Shown here piece by piece: positions 9,737 to 22,300 of a stretch of 64,000 nt of DNA (positions are counted from its first letter, which is position 1; every line of letters begins with the position of its first letter). The notes under the pieces were generated by a model. It was not told the DNA's origin. It searched no databases and worked only from the letters and a program-made list of their open reading frames with translations. The stretch spans positions 1,232,400-1,296,399 of the forward strand of contig OZ037904.1 in NCBI GenBank assembly GCA_964035575.1, in the 5' to 3' direction. Source of the stretch: Rhynchopus sp. YZ270_cl-10. Taxonomy: Eukaryota; Euglenozoa; Diplonemea; Diplonemida; Diplonemidae. A program made the translations under genes and the position numbers.

Positions 9737-12457
9737 CGTGAGTGGGAGTTTTTGCGTGAGTGCCCGGCAGCGCAGAGGCCTCGGGCGACGGAGCAGGCGG
9801 CCAAGCTGGGAGCCTCGAAGGTGACTTGGTCGTTTGTGGCGGGGGACTGTGCTTTTGAGGCTTTGCTCTTCGCCACCGGGCGCACGGATTTGACGGTGGA
9901 GGGTCTACGCCAGGCGGCAGTGAAGAAGGTCCAGGGCCGCGCTGATCTGTCGAGTGCGGCTGTCCCTAATTTTGGGGTCTGGCAGCGGCTGATGACGAGT
10001 GGGGACAGAGGAGACCAGCGTACGTGGGCGGATGCCATTGCAGTGGCTGGGGCAGGGGAGGCTCTTGAGGTATCTGTGGTCATCCTCAACGAGTTCGCCC
10101 GCCCTTCTCTGATGGTGCCAAGAAAACGGCCTAAGGCAGTGGTCCTTCTCCTCCACTCGGGTGATCAGGATGCGGCAGATGGATCCGGCAGTATCCCGGG
10201 ACACTACGAGCCCCTCACCATGGACCCGGCTCTGCAGCAGCACATCCTGTCTTTTGAGGCCACAGGTGGTAAGGGGGAGTGCCAGTCAGAGCGCCCCATG
10301 GCTTTTGTGGGAGCGAGGGAGGCGGAGGCGTCGAACACTTTCCTGCAGTGCGAACAATGCAGCAAGCTCTTCGATGCGTCGGACGCACACTTCTGCTGTC
10401 ACACGTGTGGTGGCTTGGCATGTCTGCACTGCGCTCAGGGGTCCAAGCACTGCCCTCTGTCGCAAATTGGCAGGGCGGAATACTTCAGTGCCCTGTCTTT
10501 TTTGCACTCGAATGTTCCGGCTCAGGCTGCCTCTGCGGAGGGGAGCGGAGACCCACCACCTAAACGGGCTCCTTCTCCAGCAGTGCCAGCTCCCGAGGGC
10601 GAGGACGTCGAGGAGGTAGACACGCCAATGGCGGGCGAAGAGGGGCAGCAGGCAGAACAGAAGCAGCAGAAGCACGAGAAGCAACGGAAACAGCAGAAGC
10701 AGCAACAACAAAAGGCGGACCAGGAGAAGAAGGAAGCGTTGCAGCGTGCGTCGGACGCGTGGCAGCAAGCCCTGGAGGTACGGCGGGAGCATCGTCGGTC
10801 GTGGGGACCGGATTTGGCCGCGCTTCGGGGCACTTTTGGCGACCGCCAGCAGGAGTTGAGTCGTTTCCTGGAGGAACAGAATGTGCGTCTGGACCAGGCG
10901 AAGGCGGCGGACAGGCATCGTGTGGAGGAGCTGACCGCCAGGCACAAGCGGGAACTCGCAGAGGACGCGAAGAAGATGCATGCGCAGTACTTGGAAGACT
11001 GCGATCGGCACCCCGAAGCAGGAGAGTCGCTCCGGGCGGAGTATGACAGGCAACGCTGCGAGAGGCATTACGCCATCGCAGCTAAGCATGAGTCGGAGCA
11101 GAAGGCGACCACTCTGTTGTTGACGGCGGTGAACCTCTCCCGACAGCTGGAGGCAGAACGCATGGTGGCATACGGGCGGTGCTTTGGGGTGGTGTGCGAA
11201 GGGCGGCTATTCCTCCCCTGCCATGCGGTGCGGAGAGCGGTGGGCGACGACCCTGAAGGACTCGAACCTGACTGTGTCGGCGACTGGATGGCTCTCTTTG
11301 GTCCTCAAGGTGCTTCTCCGTGCCCGGGCGAGTTCCTGTACTGCTGGGCGACACAGCAGCCGTGGAGTGGGAACGGGGAGGGGGACGGTGATTGCCCGGA
11401 GTCGGTGGTCGCCCGTCAGGCGGTTAGGAAGATAGCAGGGGAGGCCGGATATTGCGACACCTGGGGCAAGACCAGCGCGGTCATCGTCGTTCGGGAAGGC
11501 AGGGTCAGCTGGGGAACCCCTTCTCGGGATCAGCTGGAGGAGGAGGTGGGGCGACAGGCCGAGGCGGCAGACACCGAGGTGCGTGTGAAGGTGGAGGAGA
11601 TGGATGATGCTGAGCAGGAGCAGGAGGAGGACCTCGACACCGCGAGGGAGGGGGCGGATCGCTCGCATTCTCTGTCAGTGGAAGGCATCCCTGACCAGAA
11701 GAAGCAAGCGAGGGTGAGGGAATTGCTGAGGGCGCAGAGCGAGGCTTGGATGTGGACGGAGGAGGAGCGGACGGAGAGGGGGGGTCTTTTCCCGTGCCTC
11801 ACCATGGGGTCGCCGGTGCCTTCTTCTGTGACGAAGTGGATCTCCCTGTTCCACTACCGTCAGGGAGAGAAACAGGATGGCAGACCCTTGTTGTCACTCC
11901 CCCTCTCTACCGCTACTTTCACTCAGTGGTATGAGGTGATGAAGGTGGTGGGTTTGCATGAGTGGTCGGTTCAGGAAAAGTGCAAGGCAAAGTCGACGTT
12001 GCATGCCCTGACGGACAACCGGAGCAGTAGGGGGCAGGCCTTTGCAGCGGAGAGTACAAGGAGGGAGAATGAGGCACGAGCGGCTCGAGAGGGAATAGGC
12101 CGACAACCTCAAGCCTCCTCTTCTTCTTCTTCTTCCTCCACCTCTGCAGGCCGTGGCACTACAACCTCCATCGCCCAACCTGCAGTCTCCACTTCTTCCT
12201 CCTCCTCATCGGCAGGCCGTGGCAATGCAACCTCCTCCGCCCAACCTGCTCCTTCCCCAGCTCCCAAAGGACCCCAGCGCCATGCAGCTCAGGGTAGGTC
12301 CAACACGTCGAACGTGTTCACCGACGCAGTGGCACAAGCGACGCAGCATGTGCTCTCGCCACAGGAGGTGCAGAGAGGGCGCAATGGTCGCGGTGGTGGA
12401 CAGAAGGGGAGACAGAGCGGAGGAAGGAAGGGGAAAAAGGGGAATAAAAAGAATTAG
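9735..12457 (+). pseudogene. Truncated family I polyprotein C-terminal part (I-b)
   Basis: Coding remnant covering only the region downstream of the endonuclease: OTU-like protease 2 (GDCAFEALL and GHYEPL), Cys-rich zinc cluster, Gln-rich coiled coil, PCLTMG domain and basic tail, ending at the same TAG as I-a. The frame is open and happens to read back through the poly(A) of I-a as Lys codons, so a longer apparent protein here is an artefact. RT and RLE are absent, so this copy cannot move itself. It differs from I-a by only a few substitutions. Confidence 0.88.
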
Positions 12458-13443
12458 AGAGCTAGAGAGTTAGAGGGTGAGAGTGTGTGTGTAGAAGCGT
12501 GTAGAGAATGACAGTTTGCCCCATGTTTATTTTTAACCCTTTTTATTTTGTGTTTTTTGTTCTTTTCATCCTTTGGGGTTTGCCCCCCCTTTCCCCCCTT
12601 TCCGCCCCCCTTCCTATTTGTTAATATTTTTGGTTGGCTGCTGGCTAGGACGGGTCTACCCCAGCGACGGCCCGTACCCCTTGGACGAGGCTCTGAGGGT
12701 AGAGGGCAGTCTCGGAGTAAGACCTGTCTAAGAGCCAGGCCAGTGGCATCAGGAGCCATTGGGCCACTTTTATAGATTGTGCAGTAGAGTAGAGTTTGTA
12801 CAGAACTCTTGTCCTTTGAGTTCCTTTTTTCACTCCTTTAGTTTTTCATTTTTACCTTGTGAAGGTCAATTTCAATTTTTCATTTTTCAAAACCACCACA
12901 GGTAAGCACGAGACCCACCATTGTTGTTGTTGATTTTGTTGTGCGTTATTGTTGTTTTCCCCTTTGGGTGTCAGTCAGTCGGGTCAGGTCACACTTACTG
13001 AAGTTCTCAAAAATTTTCACCAAAAAGAAAACTACTAAAAAGATTATGGAACTTCCTTTTTATTTGTTTGTGTGTTACAGAGGAAACGGCTCACTCAATC
13101 CCCTCCTTCTCCTCCCCTCCCCTCCCCAAGACAAAGCAAAATAAAACTACACCGGTAGACAGAGCAACCCTCCCGTCCCATCCCCTCCCCTTTTCCTTTT
13201 GGGAAAAATTGCACTCACATACGACCCTTTTGCTTATTTGCAGGGAAGTGTTGGTTGTAGTTGTCCCACATGCTTTCTATTTTAGTGCCACTAACTGTGT
13301 TTTCAGGCACTGTCTTGCCAGTACAATAGTAAAGTGCCCTTGTCTGGACATCTAGCTGTTTACATACTCGCTTGACTAGTAAGTACCCCCTCTGTCACTG
13401 GATGTAGATAAAAAAAGCGAGCCTAGGGCTAAGTTGAACAACA

Positions 13444-13486
<43 letters not shown>
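9735..13486 (+). mobile_element. Family I LINE, copy I-b (5' truncated)
   Basis: Sequence homologous to I-a from I-a position 5974 onward, through the 3' UTR to a poly(A) tail at 13445-13486. The 5' truncation joins directly to the poly(A) of I-a with no TSD or filler. Its own tail joins directly to the truncated element X1. This is either a separate insertion into the I-a tail or a piece of a multi-template cDNA. Confidence 0.93.
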
Positions 13487-13488
<2 letters not shown>

Positions 13489-13745
13489 ATGCAGTTTCTT
13501 GTTTTGTATAAAATTCTGTTGGCTCTTCCGTACTCTTCGCCCGCCTTTTATACAAAACTTGAAACACCGACCATTTTTGGTCATCATTTTTTCCTTTTCC
13601 TTTTTCCATTTCCTTTTTCCTTTTCCATTTCCTGTTCATTTTATTGTCTTTATTGTCTTCTCCATTTCTTCCTTTTTCCTTTCTAATCTCATAAAAAACT
13701 AGACCAAGTACAAAAGAGAAAAAAAAAAAAAAAAAAAAAAAAAAA
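13487..13745 (+). mobile_element. Element X copy X1 (5' truncated, subfamily Xa)
   Basis: Only the last 230 bases or so of element X plus its A tail (about 13719-13745). It matches X2 (15180-15420) closely, including the Xa-specific segment TATAAAATTCTGTTGGCTCT. It abuts the I-b tail on the left and II-a coding sequence (antisense) on the right. By comparison with intact II-b around 36030, the break lies inside II-a at the codons for AFHH. Confidence 0.88.
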
Positions 13746-14396
13746 CTGTGGTGGAAGGCCTCCACCCACTGCTGGACGTTCCGCATCACCGGCTGCCCCA
13801 TTGACAGGCAGGGGTAGAAACCCCCTTTCGACACCGTGTACCCCCACTGCAGCTTCCGTGCGATCTCCTCCACCTTCTGCCGCGCTTCGCCCTCCACATC
13901 GTCCAGGCGAAAAGAGTCCGTCGGGGTCTCAGCGTCCGCCTTCGGGTTCTCGACCGCGGGGGTGGACTGCCTGGCCTTACGCACCCTGTTGTCCCGTTCT
14001 GTCGTCACCCTGGCCTGGGAGACCCCCTTCCTACGAGTCTGTGTGTCCCCGAGCTCGATACCCTGCTTTGCGGTACCTGGTTTCGCGGTTCCAGGCTTCT
14101 TGTCCTCCCCAGTGGACGGAGCAGCACGCGGCAGGAAGGCCTGAGGGAGGAGACAGGACGCAGTGCACAGCTTGGAGAAAGCCATGTCCTCCTCATCCCT
14201 CAAATCGCCATGCGAGCGTTCAGCGTCCCTCAGCAGCAAAAGACACCGCTCAGACGTGGCGTGCAGGAGGATGGTCTCCCGTCCCTGCATGGACTCTTCG
14301 TTGCCGATGTTGCGGCGCCCCTCAGCCTCCTGTTCCTCGCACGAGGCAAACCCTAACCGGAACCTCAGACGGCTCTCCTCTCTCCTCTGCGATGCA

Positions 14397-14405
14397 GTGA
14401 GGCTC
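14397..14405. repeat. TSD of X2, left copy
   Basis: GTGAGGCTC, repeated at 15422-15430; a single copy exists at the empty site in II-b. Confidence 0.9.
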
Positions 14406-15421
14406 ATGATAAGGGGTTCATTTTTTTTTACACAGGGGTTCATTTTTTTTTACACAGGGGTTCATTTTTTTTTACACAAAAAACTATGTTAAGACGAAAT
14501 CCTACCGATGTGCCTACATGGGGCGTCCCCCGTCAGTAGTGCGCCAGATGAGGGGCATGAAGCGAAATGCGGTGAAAGGTGCAGGCCTGTTCGCAGCAGG
14601 TCTGGAGAGTTGTGGCAACTCGTCTGCTGAGCGTGTGAAGTATCAAGGCAGAGGTTCGCTGTCCAAGTAAAACCTACCCTGGTCATCCTCTGCCTGTCTT
14701 GTTCTCTGTTGTGATTGTTTGTGTTTGTGGGCGGGATCAGATGGGTGGAGGGTGTTTACTTTGTGTTTAGCTCGGAGAAGTGGCTTACCCGCCCACTCTC
14801 TGTTATTTATTCAGTGTCATTTTTTCATTCATCCCCAAAGTTTGTAGACAGAGTCAAGGCCACCTTGGCCAAAAGGGTTTTTTCACCACACTTTTCTTTT
14901 GCTTCCATTCGTGGAAGTCTTGTTTTTCTTCTGTTCCTGGCCTGACGTGTGTTCAACAGGTGTGCTATTTTTACCAAGTGGAATCCATTTTTCTTTTTCC
15001 AGGGGAGGCACTAAAACAAACCATTCTGCAGACAACAAAGCAAAGGCAATGTGTTTTTTATTCTCCCTTCCCTTCTTTTAAGTAAGGAGGATTAGGTCTT
15101 CTTTTTTTTCCTTTTTTTTGCCCCAGAAGTGTGACGCCTGTGTATTCAAATTGATTAAAAAGAATAAAAAACAAACACATAATGCAGTTTCTTGTTTTGT
15201 ATAAAATTCTGTTGGCTCTTCCGTACTCTTCGCCCGCCTTTTATACAAAACTTGAAACACCGACCATTTTTGGTCATCATTTTTTCCTTTTCCTTTTTCC
15301 ATTTCCTTTTTCCTTTTCCATTTCCTGTTCATTTTATTGTCTTTATTGTCTTCTCCATTTCTTCCTTTTTCCTTTCTAATCTCATAAAAAACTAGACCAA
15401 GTACAAAAGAGAAAAAAAAAA
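14406..15421 (+). mobile_element. Element X copy X2 (subfamily Xa, complete) in II-a
   Basis: About 1 kb, non-coding, poly(A)-tailed, inserted antisense into II-a coding sequence. It begins with ATGATAA then three units of GGGGTTCATTTTTTTTTACA and ends in an A tail. A 9-bp TSD, GTGAGGCTC, lies at 14397-14405 and 15422-15430. The unoccupied site is visible in copy II-b near 35377, which confirms both the insertion and its limits. Confidence 0.93.
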
Positions 15422-15596
15422 GTGAGGCTCTGGGCTTGCCTTCGGTTCAAGGCACCTGCCTTCGTCAGCTCACTCGTCTTCGCCGATCCAGGCTGCGCTC
15501 CAGCGGGGCTGCGGACACCCATCGCCTTCTCCTGCATCGTCTCACGTCGCTGCTCCGACGATTTGACCTTAGCAGAAACGAAGCGAGATGCACTCT

Positions 15597-16307
15597 TTTT
15601 TTTTTCTCTTTTATGTACTTGGTCTTTTTTTGTATGTGAGAATAGAAGAAAGGAAAAAGGAAGAATGGAGTAAACAATAAAGACAATAAAATGAACAGGA
15701 AAATGGAAAAGGAAAAAGGAAATGAAAAAATGATGACCAAAAAAGGTCGGTGTTTCAAGTTTTAGTATAAAAGGTGGGCGGTAAAGTAAAGTAAGTGGCC
15801 ACTTCCTCCTAAACAAAACAAGAAACTGCATCGTGTGTTTGTTTTTTATTCTTTTTAATCAATTTGAATACACAGGCGTCACACTTATGGGGCAAAAAAA
15901 GGAAAAAAAGAAGACCTAATCCTCCTTACTTAAAAGAAGGGAAGGGAGAATAAAAAACACACGTGCCCATTGTTTCGTTGTCTGCAGGATGTCTTGTTTT
16001 AGTGCCTCACCTGGAAAAAGAAAAATGGATTCCACTCAGTAAAAATAGCACACCTGTTGAACACACGTCAGGCCAGGAACAGAAGAAAAGCAAACGCTTC
16101 CACGAATGGAAGCAAAAGAAAAGTGTGGTGAAAAAACCCTTTTGGCCAAGGTGGTCTTGACTCTCTGTCTACATACTTTGGGGATGCATGAAAAAATGAA
16201 ACTAGATGATAGATAACAAGGAGTGTGCGAGAGTGGCCCTTCTCCAAGCTAAACAAAAAGCAAACACCCTCCACCCATCTGATCCCGCCCACAAACACAA
16301 ACAACTT
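15597..16307 (-). mobile_element. Element X copy X3 (subfamily Xb, 5' truncated) in II-a
   Basis: Minus-strand copy; its tail appears as the T-run at 15597 onward. It is truncated at the 5' side (right end) near the GTTTGTGTTTGTGGGCGGG segment. An 8-bp TSD, TGCACTCT, lies at 15589-15596 and 16308-16315. The empty site in II-b (about 35208-35220) has a single copy. It carries the Xb segment (AGGAAGTGGCCACTTAC on its sense strand) rather than the Xa one. Confidence 0.93.
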
Positions 16308-16315
16308 TGCACTCT
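16308..16315. repeat. TSD of X3, right copy
   Basis: TGCACTCT, matching 15589-15596. Confidence 0.88.
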
Positions 16316-19300
16316 CGGATCTGGCCCGGCGCAAGAGGACCTCCGCAGCCTCCCGTTCCTGCCTCTGGCGTTCCTCCGACAACCTCCTCCGCTCTGCCGA
16401 CCGCCGGCGTAACTCTTTCCCCTCCTCTGGTGGGACTTCACCCTCAACCCCACCCTCGAAGCCCGATTCCCTATCCTCAGGTTCCTCGGCAAAGCGGGGT
16501 GGCGTCACCGGCTGGGGAGAAGCGTCAGTCTGGTGCAGGTCTTGCATCGTAGCGCCAGCCTGCTCCCAATCTCCTTGAGAAGAGGGCGGCATAGGAGGAG
16601 TCTCATCAGGGTGTGCAGGGTGACGGACCGGTGTCGCTCCTGTCTGAGTCTGATCCACATCCATCTCCTCCTCCTTGACCCCGGCTTGGCGCATCTCAGC
16701 CTCATGGCGCTTCACCATCTCAGCTACCTCCAGTTCCTCTTCCCTTTCCCATTGGTCTTTCAGGGCACCCTCATGAACCCCCGCTCGTACACACCACCAA
16801 AGCCGCAGGAGACCCCTCTCAGTTTCATGGAACCGCATAAGGTCACGAACATGGGGAGCACCGTTGTCAATCGGGTCCTCATTCCCACGCCTGGTCCCTC
16901 TGGGCCCGTCTGGCTGGTCATCCATAGGGACCGGGGGCCCAGCACAAGTCACTTGGTCCTGGCTGACTCGGCACGCCACGCAACAGCTCGTGCAGCAAGT
17001 CGTACAGAAATGTGACTCTGCTTCCGCTCCTTCGCTGTGCCCATCGCATCCCCTGCAAATGAACGGGCCTGTCGTAGGCTCCCAAAGGCATGTGTCGGCA
17101 CGTAGAGGCTTCGCTGCGCAGAGGATCTTGACTGCATCGACGTTCAGCGAGAGGGTCTCAAAGTGCCCGGCGATTACTCCAGTAAAAACCAGTCCCAGGG
17201 CTCCGTGGGGGGCACATAGGCGAGGGACATAGATTTTGGGCACGGCGCCCGGGGAGACAAGGATTATGGTCATCTCGAGTACCTCACATAAGCCCATGAT
17301 CATCGTTTCATCCGCCCACGTGGTGTCGTCTCTGCATCCTTCTCGCAATTTCCGTTCCATCCACGATCGACGGTCTCCAGTGCGCGCAGCCAGCTTAGCG
17401 TCACGAAGAACTTGGGCAACTGCCAGTTTCCGGAGGAGCGATGACGAATGGTAGGGTGTATTCGGAGCGAAGTTCGCGGCCAAGGCGTCAAACAGGCAGT
17501 CACCCACAGTGAAGCTGTTCCTCGTACGCGAGCCAAGAAATTCTGCCTGCCTGTCCACCGCCCAAGACTTGAAGACATTCATATCTGTCAGAGAGTGGGT
17601 CGGGGAGAGGACCAGCTTCTCTAAGTTGTGTAGAAAAGATGAGGCCTCCTGATCGTCCTCCCTCGGTGTCGCCTGCGGGAATGTGGGTGACCTGGCTCTC
17701 TCAGCGCCCTTCATGTGCGTGTCGTGGGAAGTGTGCGGAGTAGGGGACGGAGCCGATGAGCGCACGTTACCACTGAGGATGTCAGCTAAGCCGTTCTGAG
17801 ACGCCGGACAAAAGGGGGAGTCCCTTGAGCACAAATCGCACACCAACCTCTCGCACCCCTCAGCACATTTGAAGTGCGCCTCGCAACCGTCGATGGGGCG
17901 AACGCAACGCCTACACTGGTACACCGTCCCCACCGGTGCAGACTGTGCTGCGGGGATACGCTTCATCATCGCCACAGACTTGCAGAAACGCTTCGACTTC
18001 GGCGCAGGTATCGGTTCCATGCCGAGGATTTCTCCCTTGAGGTGCGAGTCTGTGAAGGAGAGGGGGCTGAGGAACCAGTCCTGTGAATCGTCATCAACCG
18101 GACCTGCGAAAACGAAGAGCGCCTCCCGGGCCCTTTTGGTCGGCACCAGAATTTGGGGACGCATGCGATCACAGATGATCACAATGGTGCACTCTAAAGC
18201 CTCTCCCGCGCCAGCAAGTGCCACCATATCCATCCAAGTGCGGGCGTCCGATCGGTCGCTGCTCTTTGTGCCCATGTACTCCAGCCAGTTCTTCACAGGA
18301 ATGGAGATGCAATCCGCGAGGTCCGGTCGGTCATTTTTTACAATCTCCACAGCACGTCTCCGGAGTTCCTTATGACTCGTCTCTCCGTTGATGTCTTCAA
18401 TCAAAAGATCCTTCTTGAGATCCACCGAGCATGCGGTCAGCAGTGCATCGAACCCGCTGTCACCTCTCAGGATTTTGTAACGCTGGGGGTGTGTGAGCCC
18501 CAGTCGTGCAGCCTGCGTCTCTGCGTCAGGGCATGCGCCATCTGCCATCATGCGGAGGATGTTCCAATACGCAGCAGGTGTCTCCCCCCCGGCCTGACGC
18601 CCCGCTCGGAAAGGATTGTGTCGGAAGACCGTTCCACCCACCTTCTTCTCTGGCATTGAGAAGTAGTCGCGCGGTTCATGCGCTATTTCGGCTTCCTCGA
18701 CCTCCACAGACGGTTCACGCTCCGGTAAGTTGCTGACAGGGTTGCTGAGGTATGTGGAATCCATCTGCCTGAGATCTTCTTCCGCGGGACGCTGAACTGA
18801 GTCGGCGCTGTGGGGCAAGTGTTCATTGATGTCTGTGCAAAGCACGCCTCGGGCAACAAAGGACTTACCCACGGCTGCTTGGTATGCGCACGACATATGC
18901 TCCCGTAGCCTCGCCTCAGTCGGTGCATCGCCGCCAGGGTCCTTTGTGCACGCAAGCCCGGCCACCTGGCTGATGACCCGGTTGCACTCTTCCGATGCCC
19001 CACCGAAGGCCTCAAACACCATGGGGGAGAAGAGCACGTCCGCACCTCTGCAATCCTCCAGGTGTTTCTTCCGCTTCTCCTCCCCGGCCACTTTGGCTGC
19101 GTACTCGCTATGTTGTGCCGCTCGATGCACGTAAGTGGGGAGGGTCGGAGCTACTACTGTGAAATCCAAAGCTCTTCGCCGGGTCTCCATGATGCCAGAT
19201 GGGAGGAACACGTCTGCCGGCCTCTTCCCAGACTCAAAACCCAAGTCTTTCTCCAAAGAGGGGTTGAGCCCCGCCGCATCCGCTGCCAAGAAAAAGGAGT

Positions 19301-22300
19301 GCTTCAGGGCATCATGCCGTTCGGTTCTGTGACCCATGTAGCCGCAAGAGAAAGTGTGGTCCCCGAAAGCATCCATGCACACCCCATCTCTGCTACATCC
19401 GTTGCACTCACTCTTAGGCTTGTGCACTGCCACACCCAGACGAAATCGGGCTGCCCCCGCGAAGTATGCAGAGGGGATGGAATTGGGGGGCGAGGGCGTG
19501 GCGGTCAGCCAGGTGCCAGACATAGGGAGTTGCAGAGAAAGCAGGCGTGCTCGATCCCGGTCGCTGGTGGCCACTCGCTTCAGCTCTGCTGCTTGTTCGT
19601 CCACGATGGCTGATGACAGCTGCTGTTGCACCACAGCCTTGGAAGGCATCCTATCCCCATCGATGTGCTGCGACGCAGGTACTCTGGTGTTGTACGCCTC
19701 GGCTGCATTCTTCCACCTTGCCTTGTCCCATTCGAACTTCGGGTCCAGCTGCTGGGCAAGCTTGAAAGACCCAGCTTGCGATGCCAGGGCTGCAGCGGGC
19801 CAATGGTCGACTGTGCGACGAATGCCTAAACCCCCTATGGCGATGGGGAGGGCAGCCTGCAGGCGGGCCTGTGCTGGCAAGGCCCCGTGCTCATCATGCA
19901 GGATCGTCGCCAAACACCTGTCCACCTCCGCATCAAAATCCCGGAGGTAGCCCTCCCCTAGGTCCACACATGATATTCCACGCATGTAGAATACCATTTT
20001 GCAAAATCCCTCACAAAAGCGCAAGATGTAGTACGCATGCTGTGAGTCTTTGAGGTTTCTGAGGGCGTTCAAGTTCAACTTCGACTCATCTAGCTTGCTC
20101 TGCATGTACTTCCTGCAGTGCTCTGCTGTGCCGATGGGGATGCCCAGGAAGTCGAAGTTCTGGTTGTGGAGGGAGAAGCCGTCGTTGTGCCCGTCAGACG
20201 CATCCCGGATGGTGAACCCCCTATTACGCAGATCTTCCGCAGAGTCGCCCGCCAACGTCACAAGTTCGCATTTTGAACGGTTGACTTTTAGACCAAGGCG
20301 GCTGCTCGAATCCACTAGGGCATCGTAAGCGGCCAGGACTGCCTCAGGATCCCCCCGAATGCAACCATCGTCCAGGTACCAAATAGACCCGTCGAGGCCC
20401 CTGTTCGCGCTCAACCTTTCTGTCATCTCAGCAATCGCCAAAGAGAAGAGGATAGGGCCTAGTGGGTCACCTTGTTGGACCCCACATTGGGACTCAAGTG
20501 TAGCCTCACCATAAAATAGGGAGGTGTGGCCGGCGTAGCACCACCTCACCCACGTGGAGATCTCAGGGATGTGCCGTTCAACTGCACTGATGAAGGTGGC
20601 CCTATCTACAGTGTTGAAAGCATTGTGATAGTCCACCTTCAGGATCACCTTGTCCATCCCCAGGTACTTCCGTGCATACTGTGCCACCACTGCAGTGGCA
20701 GCCTCCGAGCCCCGCGGCGTTGAAACCCCCACCTGGTTCCCCTTGCGGAAAATTTCAGCCGCCCGTTTCCGTAGCCTGTTTGCCAGAATCTTGCCAATCA
20801 AACGGCGAGTCACGTCTCCCACTGCGATCGGACGCACATCCTCAGGCTTGTCTTTTGAGACCTTCCTGAGGGCTACCAGCTTGGCTCCGGCAAAGAAAGG
20901 CGCGACCTCTCGGTGAGCTTTGCCTTGTGCCAATGAGGACAACACCTTCGTTAGAGCAGCGAGCGTGCCAGGGGTATGCTTCTGGTTGCACAGGACACGG
21001 AGGAGTGATCCTGTCAGGTTTGACGGACCACCTGCAGTGGCTCGCGGCATGCTGCTGATTGCTTCCATAACCTCCTTGGTGGTGAAATCGGCGGGCCCAG
21101 AGGGGTTCCTCACATTCTCATGCATAACCGATCGGATCTCCGTGGGGTGTTTGCCCTTCAGCTTCTCCAGAGTTGCGGGTCCATGTGGTGCGAGTCCGTC
21201 ACTGGTGAGGGCTGTCAGGGCCTGGCCCGGAAGTCCCGTTGCTGCCTTCAAACGGGAGCGTTTCTGGCGCGCCTCCAAAGTGTCCCCTGGTGTCCACACA
21301 GGCTGGTCCTGTACCTCATCCAAAGCGTTGGACCAAAGCTCCCCCCAGCTCCCAGCGTCCCACTTATCCAGGTCCTTTTTCCAGGAGTTGAAACAACGTC
21401 GATCTGTTACCTTCGTCCTGCGTCCGTGCGCACGGTCCCTGTGTAAGACAGTGAAGAACAGGGCAAACTTCGTCCAGGCACAAGGGTCCTGATGCACCAG
21501 GATCTCCTGCAGTACCCTCTGGAAGATGAGGGTGTAGCGGTGGGCCAGGTCAGGTGGGCAGGTTCCTTTCAGCTTGAACCGTGTGGTCCCAATCTCCTGC
21601 AAAGAGGGCATGCCAGCGGGGCGGGCGCCGCGGAGGCGGTTGTCTATGGATGGGGCTGGTACCTCTTTCATTATAGCCGAACACGCCTGGCACGCGCTCT
21701 GTGAACGTTGTAGGAGGGCCGTGCACTCGTCTCCGACGCATCTCCTAAAACCGAAGTAGGACAAGATGTGATCTGGAATGTACTCAGCCGCTCTCGTATG
21801 GAGCTTCAAATGATTTAGGAGGCCGGACCGTGTGAACGACTTCACATCTGATTGTGAAACTATGCCACCCTTGCAACCCTCCACTGGGCAAAAGCAGAAG
21901 TCCTCCTCCGGTTTACCAAGACAGGATTCCAGATCCTCACCCGAGGGGTCCGATGTAGACAACGGGCACTGGTCCAGGGCCAAGGGGTTCAGCTTCGCTC
22001 TGACCGCTTTCTTCAGCAAGGCCGACGATATGTCCCGAAAGTCCCTCTCATCTACCGGACGGATAGCCTCGTAATGGCCATTGCACAGCGCCACGGCTAC
22101 CGTCGTGCGACCCATCAACTCCTTGGCGCGCTTTTCCTCGTTCTTTATGTTCCCCTCACCTGGCGCGATCAGGACGATCGGGGTCGCTCCAGCCTGAACG
22201 ATGACGATGTTGAGGTTGCGCCTCACCGCGAAGAGACGCAGGGCAAGGTGGTCCAACTTTGCAGATCCTCTGACCCCATCAATCCAACGAGTGAGCGCAT

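Noticed and set aside
9677-9740. Poly-Lys N-terminus that seems to start the I-b protein
   Set aside because: It is the I-a poly(A) tail read as Lys codons; the junction has no start of its own beyond an ATG created by chance.
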